A DNA stretch of 13,885 nucleotides, taken from positions 1 to 13,885 of the forward strand of contig JAEZHS010000666.1 in the NCBI GenBank assembly GCA_023436825.1, written 5' to 3'. The translations under genes were made by a program, and so were the position numbers. Positions 5,604 through 11,878 of this stretch are shown here, one piece after another (position 1 is the stretch's first letter; each line of letters begins with the position of its first letter). The DNA is from Pseudomonadota bacterium. Lineage in GTDB: Bacteria > Pseudomonadota > Alphaproteobacteria > Reyranellales > Reyranellaceae. The notes under the pieces were generated by a model, which saw only the letters and a program-made list of their open reading frames with translations, was not told the DNA's origin and did no database searches.

Positions 5604-6482
5604 TCAGTTCGCCTTCGCCAGTTCCGGATGCAGCGCGGCGGCGAGCTCGGTTGCGACCTGCGGCGTGCGCGGACCGAAGCCCAGCAGCAGCAGGATGTCG
5701 AACTGCAGGAGCTTGCCGGCGCGGCCGGCGGGAGTCTGGCGGATCGCCGGCTGGTCGAGCACCTTCTCGACGCCGCCCAGCGATTCCACCGACTGGCGCG
5801 GCACCAGGATGTAGTCGGCGCGCGAGGCGATCACCGCTTCGGGCGTCAGCGGCCGGTAGCCGGCATAGCCGTCGATGGCGTTGATGCCGCCGGCCATGCG
5901 GATGATGCCGTCGGCGGCGGTGTCGCGGCCGGCGGCCTGCGGCGCGCCGCCGCTCATCGACAGCAGGAACAGCACGCGCGGCTTGTTGGGCGTCGCCGCC
6001 AGGCGATCGGCCAGGCCCTTCATGTCGGCCCGCCCGCGTGCGATCAGGGCATCGGCCGCGGCGACCTTGCCGGTGGCCTTGCCGACGGCCTCGATCTTCT
6101 TCGTCACGCTGTCGTAGTCGTAGTGATCCGGCAGGATGACCACCTCGATGCCGGTGGCCTTGAGCTGATCCAGCGTCGAGGCAGGGCCGGCGCCCGTGGT
6201 CGCCATGATCAATGTCGGCTTCAACGACAGCACACCCTCGGCCGACAGGGCGCGCATGTAGCCGACCTGCGGCAGTGACTTTGCCTGCGGCGGATAGAGG
6301 CTGGTCGTGTCGACGCCGACCAGCACCTTCTCCGAGCCGAGCGCATAAAAGATCTCGGTGAGTGCGCTGCCTACCGAGACGATGCGCGGCGTCTTCTGCT
6401 GCGCGCCCACCGGCGATGCGAAGAGCAGCGCCAGCCCGAGGGCGGCAGCGCCTCGGCGACCGATGGCGAACGTCCGGCTCAT
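5604..6482 (-). CDS. hmuT: Periplasmic heme-binding protein HmuT
   Basis: This 292-residue substrate-binding protein carries heme from the outer-membrane receptor to HmuU. The N-terminus has basic residues then a hydrophobic core (AAALGLALLFASPVGA), a Sec signal peptide cleaved around residue 27 (AQQK). The mature protein starts RIVSVGSALTEIFYALG, typical of class III binding proteins. Tyr75 in VGYMRALSAEGVLSLKP sits where HmuT/ShuT use a tyrosine to coordinate heme iron. Later landmarks are PDHYDYDSV (118-125), MSGGAPQAAGRDTAADGIIRMAGGINA, and the C-terminal LLLLGFGPRTPQVATELAAALHP. The ATG overlaps the hmuS stop (ATGA); the longer frame to 6950 is an hmuS shadow. Confidence 0.94.
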   Translation of the reverse strand: MSRTFAIGRRGAAALGLALLFASPVGAQQKTPRIVSVGSALTEIFYALGSEKVLVGVDTTSLYPPQAKSLPQVGYMRALSAEGVLSLKPTLIMATTGAGPASTLDQLKATGIEVVILPDHYDYDSVTKKIEAVGKATGKVAAADALIARGRADMKGLADRLAATPNKPRVLFLLSMSGGAPQAAGRDTAADGIIRMAGGINAIDGYAGYRPLTPEAVIASRADYILVPRQSVESLGGVEKVLDQPAIRQTPAGRAGKLLQFDILLLLGFGPRTPQVATELAAALHPELAKAN

Positions 6483-7528
6483 GACGCCGCCTGCTTTTCG
6501 ATGCGCGCCACGATGCTGCGCCAGGGTTCCAGCTCGGGCTTGCCGGGCTTGCGCGCCCCGAACATCAGCAGGATGTTGCGGTTGTTGCTGCAGAACGCCT
6601 CGATCGAGGTGACGACGCCGTCTTCGGTTGGCTTGCGCACCGAGAAGACGCGCGCCACGCCCGCCTCGCGCAGATGCAGGTTGAAGGTGGGATCGAGGAC
6701 GTTGAACCAGCCCGGCACTTCGACGAGGCGGTTGATCTGCCCGGTATGGATCTGGATGCAGCCGCTGCTGCCGACGAAGATCATGATCGGCGTGCCGTCG
6801 GCGCCCGCCGCCTCCATGGCCGAGCGCAGGGCGCGCGGCGGCAGCTCGCGGGCGAATTCGTCGCCGACCAGCCGCAGCGCCTGGACGCGGCCGACCTTGA
6901 ACTTGCCCAGCATGCCGAAGAACTCGTGCGTGTCCGTCATTGCCCGCCAAGCCTGGCGCAGTCCCTCGACGTCGATCTCCGCATCGGGTCGGTCGACCCT
7001 ATCCGACGCGCGCGGCACGACGGTGAGCGCGCCCGGTGCTTCGGCACGATGGCGCGCGATCAGCGCATCGAACGCCGTGCGGTCGGTCTCGTCGGTAGCA
7101 TAGATCTTGTGTACGGTCTCGCCCGCGCTGTCGAAGAACTGCAGGCTGAGCCGCTCGCCCTGCTTCAGCGGTTCGCGCACGGCAAAGCCATGCTTCCAGC
7201 TTCCCAGGAACAGACGCAAGTCGATGTCGGGCCCGAGCACCAGGCCATGCGGCCCGGCCACCTGCACATCCTCGAAGCGGCCATGGCGCTCGTGCACGCA
7301 ATGCTCGTTGCGCGTCAGGCACATGACGCGGCCGACCGAGGGCATCTCCGACAGGATCGATCGCCAGTTGGCGGCGAGCGGCGTCGCCGTCGTGCCGATG
7401 CCGAGCGCCACCAGCTCGGCCTCGCTGACGCCCAACGTCATCGCGGCGTCACGGATCCGCAGCGTCGGCTGCTCGCCGCGCAGGCGGTTCCAGCGGGCCG
7501 AAAGATCGGCATTGGCGGACGACAACAT
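6479..7528 (-). CDS. hmuS: Heme-handling/degrading protein HmuS (HemS family)
   Basis: This 349-residue cytoplasmic protein is of the HemS/HmuS/ShuS family, which bind incoming heme and are reported to release iron or pass heme on. It is built of two similar halves: N-terminal with RVMCLTRNEHCVHERHG and LRLFLGSWKHGFAV (about 67-117), and C-terminal with FVGSSGCIQIHTGQINRLVEVPGWFNVLDPTFNLHL. His201 in TDTHEFFGMLGKFKVGR matches the proximal heme-ligand histidine of the family. Its length is normal. AAGGAGAG precedes the ATG at 7528 with good spacing. It starts 15 bases after tonB ends and overlaps hmuT by four bases. There are no membrane segments or signal peptide, so it acts in the cytoplasm. 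Confidence 0.93.
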   Translation of the reverse strand: MLSSANADLSARWNRLRGEQPTLRIRDAAMTLGVSEAELVALGIGTTATPLAANWRSILSEMPSVGRVMCLTRNEHCVHERHGRFEDVQVAGPHGLVLGPDIDLRLFLGSWKHGFAVREPLKQGERLSLQFFDSAGETVHKIYATDETDRTAFDALIARHRAEAPGALTVVPRASDRVDRPDAEIDVEGLRQAWRAMTDTHEFFGMLGKFKVGRVQALRLVGDEFARELPPRALRSAMEAAGADGTPIMIFVGSSGCIQIHTGQINRLVEVPGWFNVLDPTFNLHLREAGVARVFSVRKPTEDGVVTSIEAFCSNNRNILLMFGARKPGKPELEPWRSIVARIEKQAAS

Positions 7529-7543
7529 GGGACTCTCCTTTGT

Positions 7544-8368
7544 CTAACGCAGGTGGAAACGCACGGGGATTTCGACCCAGGCCGAGACCGGCCGGCCATC
7601 GCGCACGGCCGGCAGGAAATGCCAGCTCTTCACGGCCGCGACGGCGGCGCGATCGAGCATCTGGTAACCGCTCGGCCGGTGCACGACGATCTCGACGGCC
7701 GTTCCGTCGGGATCGAGGCGCACGCGCACCAGCACTTCGCCTTGCTGGTTGAGTTCGATAGCGCGCGGTGGGTAGACCGCCGGAGTCGGCGGATAACGAT
7801 AGCGCGGCTTGCCTTCCCAGACGACAGCAGGCAGCGGCAGGAAACCGGCGGCGGCCTGCTGGGCGGCGCCTGTGCTGCCGAGAGTCTGCGATGGCGCCGC
7901 CTTCGGCGTAGTCTGGGGAGCGGCCTGCTGCTTTTTCGGTTGTTGCGGTTTGGGAGGGGGCGGCGGCTTGGGTGGCTCGACCGGCTTCAGCTCGGAGAAA
8001 TCGACCGGCGGTGGCTCGGGCGAGGGCGCGAGTTCGATCGCTGTCACCATCGTCGAGAAGTCGACCGGCGGCGGCTCTTCGGCCGGCGGGACCTCGATCG
8101 CGACGTCGCTGGCAGGCTCGTTGGCATCGGTTTTGGCCGAGGGCGGAGCGGCCAGCGCCAGCTCGACCAGCAGCGCGGGTTCTTCGGAGCCCATGCTGCC
8201 GGCAGCGCCGGCGGCGAAAAGAAGAAGGACGGCGGCGCCATGCAGCGCAAACGACAACGCCATCGGCACGCGTGGTGCGCGTACCCCCCTTGTCTGGAAA
8301 GAGGGCGCCGGCAGTCGCTCGGCGGAGAGGGGTGCCGGGACTGTCGTTCTGTCGCGAGCACTTACCAT
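7544..8368 (-). CDS. tonB: TonB energy-transducing protein dedicated to heme uptake
   Basis: This 274-residue protein couples the proton gradient to the outer-membrane receptor. A 36-residue basic cytoplasmic tail precedes one membrane helix (about 37-59, SFALHGAAVLLLFAAGAAG) with the SxxxH pattern (Ser39, His43) conserved in TonB. The periplasmic stretch is Pro/Glu/Lys-rich, with EPPPVDFS repeated at 98-105 and 118-125 and PPKPPPPPKPQQPKKQQ (132-148). The C-terminal TonB fold spans about 198-274 (YPPRAIELNQQGEVLVRVRL and MLDRAAVAAVKSWHFLPAVRDG). The ATG lies inside the last codons of the receptor gene (7-base overlap, ATGGTAA). A start at 8263 would remove the cytoplasmic tail but keep the helix. 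ExbB/ExbD partners are not in the window. Confidence 0.92.
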   Translation of the reverse strand: MVSARDRTTVPAPLSAERLPAPSFQTRGVRAPRVPMALSFALHGAAVLLLFAAGAAGSMGSEEPALLVELALAAPPSAKTDANEPASDVAIEVPPAEEPPPVDFSTMVTAIELAPSPEPPPVDFSELKPVEPPKPPPPPKPQQPKKQQAAPQTTPKAAPSQTLGSTGAAQQAAAGFLPLPAVVWEGKPRYRYPPTPAVYPPRAIELNQQGEVLVRVRLDPDGTAVEIVVHRPSGYQMLDRAAVAAVKSWHFLPAVRDGRPVSAWVEIPVRFHLR

Positions 8369-10695
8369 CGGGCCGTAAGGTTGACGCCGAAGTAGCGGCC
8401 GGGCTGGGCGTAGAGATCGAGCTGGTTGTTGGTGTAGGTGAGCCCGATCACATCCGCCGAGTTCCAGTACTTGGCGTTGGTGATGTTGAAGGCGCCGGCG
8501 TTGATCTTGAAATGGTCCTTGAAGACATAGCCGACCGTGGCGTCGAGATTGAAGTAGGCCGGCGTCTGGAAATAGGTCGGGTTGGACACCTGGGTGTGCT
8601 GCGCCGTCATGGTGCCGATGAGCTGCGCCACGAAGCCCTCGTCGGAGCCGTAGCGAATGCGTGCCTGCGTCGCCCACGGGCTGACCGAGTCAACCGGCAG
8701 ACCGGTGCGCGTGTCGGTGCCCTGGGCGAAGGCGGTCCAGCCCAGCACCGACCATTGCGGCGCGAAGCGGTATTCGCCGCGCGCCTCGACGCCCCAGATC
8801 GTGACGTTGGTAAGATTGACGTACTGGAACTGGGTGATCGGGCCGACCTGGCCAACCGTCACCGTCTCCAGGAAGTTGTTGTAGAGGTTGTAGAAGCCGG
8901 TGAGCTGCCAGCTCGAACCGTTGGCGTACTTGCCGCGGAAGCCGACCTCGAAGCTGTTGGCCGTCTCGGGCTTGAGGTTGGCGTTGGGCAGGATCTGGTA
9001 GAACGAGGCTGTGTTGGTGAAGCCGAAGTTGGCGTTGTCGTAGGGCGGCGCGCGGAAGCCCGTCGCGTACTGGAAGTAGGACGAATAGTTGTCCGAGAAG
9101 CGGTAGATCGCGCCGAACTTGGGTGAGGCCGAGACGTAGGTGCTCGCCGAGGGAACGACGTTCAGCGTGGCGCCGGTTGAGTTCCAGAAATAGCGGTCTG
9201 GATTGGGGGTGAGCTGGTAGTAGTCCAGCCGCACCGCCGGCAACAGGCTCAGCCGTCCGTCCAGCGCAGTGATCTCGTCCTGCAGATAGATGCCGGCCTG
9301 GATGGTCTCGGTGTCGGGGAAGTTCTTGTTGGGGAAGGTCTCCCCTGCCACGACCTTGGTGCGCGCGCCGGTGCCGCCCAGCGTGATCTGCCAGCGATCG
9401 CGCGGCCGGGTCGTCGTGGTGTAGGCGAAGCTGAGGCCGTAGGTGAAGATGTTACGCGCACCGAACAGCAGCGTGTCGGTGTTCATCTGCAGCTCCGCGC
9501 CGGCAACGTTCTGCGTGTAGTAGAATTGCGAGGTACGGGCGTTGGTCGGGATGATGCCGTTGAACGCACCGCGCAGCTGGTACGTGTCGGCTTGGATGTA
9601 GACCGAATTGAAGTAGGCCATGAAGTCGATACGGTCGACGAAACCGATCGGCGCGTCGTGCACCCACTGGCCGCTGATGCGGTAGGTCTGGGTGTAGTCC
9701 TGGCCCCATTCGTCGAAGATGCGCGCGAACAGGCTCGAGAAGTTGCCGACCCCCGACAGGATCTGCGTGCTCTGCTGGCCCTGGGTGTAACCGCCGGTGA
9801 TGCGGATGGTGTCGACGTCGGTCGGCCGCAGCACCAGCTTGGCCAGGAAGTCGTTGCTGTAGAAGCTCGTCGGGTTGGGCCCGAGCGAGGACTGTGCCGG
9901 ATAGAACTCGTGTCCGTCGCGGCGGGTGTAGATGCCCAGGAACTCGACATTGCCCTGCTTCACCGCGCCGGTGGCGGTCTCGGCGAACTGCTGGTTGGCG
10001 CCGGAGTAGGCACCCTTGATGCTGGCATAGACGTTCTTGCCGCCGATCATGTAGTCGCCGGGATCCTTGGTCGTGTAGGCGACCACGCCGCCCAGCGCGT
10101 CGGAGCCGTAGAGCGCCGACGCAGGGCCGCGGATGATCTCGACGCGCTTGATGTCCTCGAGATCCGGCTGTTCGCGGGTGTAGGTGCCGGCGCCCTGGTT
10201 GGAATCGGGGAAGTCGGGCATGCGCATGCCGTCGACCATCAGCAGCACGCGGTTGCCGCCGATACCGCGAATGAGAAAGTTCTGGTAGCCGGCGCGGAAC
10301 GGGTTGTTGCCGACCGTGACACCGGGCTCGTTGCGCACCAGGTCACGAACGTCCTGCATGTTCTGGCGGTCGATGTCCTCGGTGGTGATGACCGAGACGG
10401 TGGCCGGCACGTCGTCCAGCGGGCGGCGCGTGCGTGTCGCTGCCGTGGTCACGGCGTCGAGCTGTGTCGGCACCGGCTGGCCGGGCGTGACGCCAGATGC
10501 GATGGGGGGCGTGGTGGTAGAGCCGGGCCATTGCGCGGCGGGGGGCGGCGGCGTGGTGTTGCCGGTGGCGTCGGGCGCTGGAGTCTGCACCGCCGGTGTC
10601 TGTGCTGTCGGTGTTTGGGCGAAAGTCGGCAGAGCGATCGTCCCCGCGATCGCGGTACTCGCCATCAAGAGATTGAAAAGTCGCTTGGTCTTCAT
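8362..10695 (-). CDS. hmuR: TonB-dependent outer-membrane heme receptor (HmuR/BhuR type)
   Basis: This 777-residue receptor binds extracellular heme and transports it into the periplasm using TonB. The signal peptide spans 1-26 (LPTFA, then QTPTAQ). A Pro/Thr-rich linker (27-77) leads to a TonB-box-like LDAVTTAAT (79-87). The plug covers about 92-215 (DVPATVSVITTEDI, NFLIRGIGGNRVLLMVDGMR, RVEIIRGPASALYGSDALGGVV), followed by the beta-barrel. FRAP (547-550) and NANLKPE (571-577) mark the FRAP/NPNL signature of heme receptors. The barrel ends NLTARW, with the terminal aromatic expected for outer-membrane insertion. No histidine lies in the plug or between FRAP and NANL, unlike the HemR model. 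The ATG at 10695 starts at the signal peptide; a TTG at 10713 would add six residues. Confidence 0.94.
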   Translation of the reverse strand: MKTKRLFNLLMASTAIAGTIALPTFAQTPTAQTPAVQTPAPDATGNTTPPPPAAQWPGSTTTPPIASGVTPGQPVPTQLDAVTTAATRTRRPLDDVPATVSVITTEDIDRQNMQDVRDLVRNEPGVTVGNNPFRAGYQNFLIRGIGGNRVLLMVDGMRMPDFPDSNQGAGTYTREQPDLEDIKRVEIIRGPASALYGSDALGGVVAYTTKDPGDYMIGGKNVYASIKGAYSGANQQFAETATGAVKQGNVEFLGIYTRRDGHEFYPAQSSLGPNPTSFYSNDFLAKLVLRPTDVDTIRITGGYTQGQQSTQILSGVGNFSSLFARIFDEWGQDYTQTYRISGQWVHDAPIGFVDRIDFMAYFNSVYIQADTYQLRGAFNGIIPTNARTSQFYYTQNVAGAELQMNTDTLLFGARNIFTYGLSFAYTTTTRPRDRWQITLGGTGARTKVVAGETFPNKNFPDTETIQAGIYLQDEITALDGRLSLLPAVRLDYYQLTPNPDRYFWNSTGATLNVVPSASTYVSASPKFGAIYRFSDNYSSYFQYATGFRAPPYDNANFGFTNTASFYQILPNANLKPETANSFEVGFRGKYANGSSWQLTGFYNLYNNFLETVTVGQVGPITQFQYVNLTNVTIWGVEARGEYRFAPQWSVLGWTAFAQGTDTRTGLPVDSVSPWATQARIRYGSDEGFVAQLIGTMTAQHTQVSNPTYFQTPAYFNLDATVGYVFKDHFKINAGAFNITNAKYWNSADVIGLTYTNNQLDLYAQPGRYFGVNLTARW

Positions 10696-10706
10696 AGCCA
10701 GTGGGT

Positions 10707-10759
10707 CCCCCAAAAGGACGCCTGGCTGGCTGGGATCCCCAAAGGATCGGCTGGCTGGG
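10707..10759. repeat. Imperfect tandem repeat in the hmuP-receptor gap
   Basis: Two units follow each other: CCCCCAAAAGGA plus CGCC plus TGGCTGGCTGGG (10707-10734), then CCCCAAAGGAT plus CGG plus CTGGCTGGG (10737-10759). In the message strand each unit can fold a small hairpin (GATCC/GGATC and GTCC/GGAC arms around T-rich loops) just before the receptor start codon. It may act as an RNA stability or translation element. Confidence 0.5.
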
Positions 10760-10767
10760 CAGTTTGA

Positions 10768-10789
10768 CCGGAAAGGGATGGCTTTCCGG
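10768..10789 (-). terminator. Intercistronic hairpin after hmuP (attenuator candidate)
   Basis: CCGGAAAG (10768-10775) and CTTTCCGG (10782-10789) pair perfectly around a six-base loop, nine bases after the hmuP stop codon. No U-run follows, so full termination is unlikely. Partial attenuation or protection of a processed hmuP message is more plausible. Confidence 0.4.
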
Positions 10790-10797
10790 GGTACGTA

Positions 10798-10998
10798 CTA
10801 CTTCGTGAGAATCAGCTTGTTGGAAGCGGTGATCCGGAGACGATAAGTGTCGGCGCCGTGTCGGATGATCAGTTCGCGCCGGCCTTTCATCAGCGTTGCA
10901 CTGTCGACCGGTCCGTCTGTTGCCGGCAAAGCTTGCACGATGTCGCTCGTCTCACCCCCGACATCGTCCGGCCGCGGCGCAGGCGGTGGTTGGATCAT
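10798..10998 (-). CDS. hmuP: HemP/HmuP family hemin uptake protein
   Basis: This small protein of 66 residues is of the HemP family (PF10636). The conserved part is at the C-terminus: SATLMKGRRELIIRHGADTYRLRITASNKLILTK, matching the family pattern (L..G...L.I.H.G..Y.LR.T...KLILTK). In Bradyrhizobium and Burkholderia, HmuP is reported as a coactivator required for expression of the heme receptor gene, and here it heads the operon directly before the receptor. The N-terminal half (QPPPAPRPDDVGGE) is proline-rich and probably disordered. The start at 10998 was chosen because a GAGG and an AAGGGA lie upstream and the promoter-like box at 11069-11064 would place the message start near 11035. In-frame ATGs at 11049 and 11094 lack ribosome sites, and the second overlaps the start of the divergent gene. 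Confidence 0.88.
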   Translation of the reverse strand: MIQPPPAPRPDDVGGETSDIVQALPATDGPVDSATLMKGRRELIIRHGADTYRLRITASNKLILTK

Positions 10999-11034
10999 GG
11001 CCTCGACTGTTCCCTTCTTTTTTGGCTTGCGAAC

Positions 11035-11069
11035 GACTCTCAATCGCATAGAGTCAGTTGGCCTGTCAA
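11035..11069 (-). promoter_or_regulatory. Candidate hmuP operon promoter with inverted-repeat operator
   Basis: On the minus strand a perfect -35-like TTGACA (11069-11064) is followed, 17 bases on, by a poor -10 (CGATTG, 11046-11041). GACTCT (11035-11040) and AGAGTC (11050-11055) form a six-base inverted repeat with a nine-base spacer covering the -10 area. The position suits repression by an iron regulator (Fur, Irr or RirA type), but the sequence is not a clear match to any of those consensus boxes. Confidence 0.4.
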
Positions 11070-11092
11070 CCGCCTTCAACCTTCGGTGAGCC

Positions 11093-11599
11093 ATGGAAAG
11101 TTCGGTAGAACAAAGGGTTGACCCCCGCCAAGGCAAGGACGGCCGGCCGCGCGCGGGCTGCGGTCGGCCGGGCTGCGCCTGTGGCCTGCCGGTCAGCGAG
11201 CGCTTCGTGCTGTGGGCACTGCGCCAGTGGCAGCAGGACCGCGCGCTTCCCGCGGAAGGCTCGGTGTTGCACCAGGGATTCAAGATGGCGGGCGTGCTCG
11301 CGGTGCTGCCCGACTTTGCCATCGCCATGGATGCCTTCCTGTTCGGCACGCGGCGGGCGATGGAGATCCATCGTCCCGAATGCGCGAGCGTCAGCCGCGA
11401 CGAGGCGACCCTGGTGGCGCTGTGCGGCCTCGCGCAGGGCGACTTCGACGGGCCGCTGCTTGCATCGCTCGACATCATGATGGCGCCGACCGCGTCACGC
11501 GTGGCGGCGATGCGGCTGAAAGCCTTCGCCGTGGCGCTGGCGAGCGCGGGGCTGAGGCTGGCGCCGCCGGCCGGCGACGCCGCGGGGAGACTCAATTGA
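11093..11599 (+). CDS. Hypothetical protein with CxxxxCxC motif
   Basis: This is a 168-residue protein of unknown function. It has strong G/C-ending codon bias, so it is very likely real. The N-terminus is basic and holds Cys23, Cys28 and Cys30 (AGCGRPGCACGLP), which with Cys97 or Cys111 could bind a metal; this is inference. The rest is predicted helical and soluble: VSERFVLWALRQWQ (34-47), GFKMAGVLAVLPDFAIAMDAF (62-82), RRAMEIHRPECASVSRDEATLVALCGLAQ (87-115) and a C-terminal MRLKAFAVALASAGLRL (140-156). There is no signal peptide or membrane helix. GGTGAG (11085-11090) precedes the ATG closely. It diverges from hmuP and overlaps the next gene, so the two form an operon. Shared control with heme uptake is possible but unshown. 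Confidence 0.75.
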   Translation: MESSVEQRVDPRQGKDGRPRAGCGRPGCACGLPVSERFVLWALRQWQQDRALPAEGSVLHQGFKMAGVLAVLPDFAIAMDAFLFGTRRAMEIHRPECASVSRDEATLVALCGLAQGDFDGPLLASLDIMMAPTASRVAAMRLKAFAVALASAGLRLAPPAGDAAGRLN

Positions 11600-11844
11600 G
11601 CGCCGATCAGGTGGCGAACCTGCAGCGCGCCATGCAGCTCATCTCCGATGCCGTCGCGGACCTGCCGGCCGAATGCCGCGACCTCGCCGGCAACGCCCTG
11701 CTCAACATCACCGCCGAGGCGGTGGCGCAGGATGTCGGCTGCCTCGAAGCCAGCCGCATCTTCGCAAGGCTGGCCGACCTTCTCGCGCGCGGATTCCAGC
11801 CGCCGGCCCGCGAGGCGATCACGATCTCGGCGTTCGACTCATGA
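11596..11844 (+). CDS. Hypothetical small helical protein (TTG start)
   Basis: This 82-residue protein is unrecognised. The TTG start at 11596 is supported by GGGGAGA (11584-11590) five bases upstream and by its overlap with the previous stop (TTGA). The first in-frame ATG, at residue 13, would cut into a predicted helix. The product (starting SADQVANLQRAMQLISDAV) is almost entirely helical: AMQLISDAVADLPAECRDLAGNALLNITAEAVAQDV, then ASRIFARLADLLARG. It has two cysteines (27, 49), no signal peptide and no membrane segment. Codon use matches the neighbours. Translational overlap with the upstream CxxxxCxC protein suggests they act together. Confidence 0.65.
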   Translation: MSADQVANLQRAMQLISDAVADLPAECRDLAGNALLNITAEAVAQDVGCLEASRIFARLADLLARGFQPPAREAITISAFDS

Positions 11845-11872
11845 TCTTCCGGACCGCGCGAGGTCCGGAAGA
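11845..11872. terminator. Strong hairpin between convergent genes
   Basis: TCTTCCGGACC (11845-11855) and GGTCCGGAAGA (11862-11872) pair perfectly over 11 bases with a six-base loop (GCGCGA). It begins immediately after the stop of the plus-strand operon and ends six bases from the kup stop, so it can serve both directions. Neither strand has a U-run, so it is a terminator or 3'-end stabiliser by position rather than by full intrinsic signature. Confidence 0.6.
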
Positions 11873-11878
11873 CGAAGA

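Noticed and set aside
7664..7692. GTAACC followed by CGA inside tonB as another SigF-type promoter
   Set aside because: The spacing is 17 rather than 16, the -10 is incomplete and it lies within a coding region on the opposite strand.
6674..8395. 573-codon plus-strand open frame
   Set aside because: A shadow of hmuS and tonB with Arg/Gly/Asp-rich low-information sequence.
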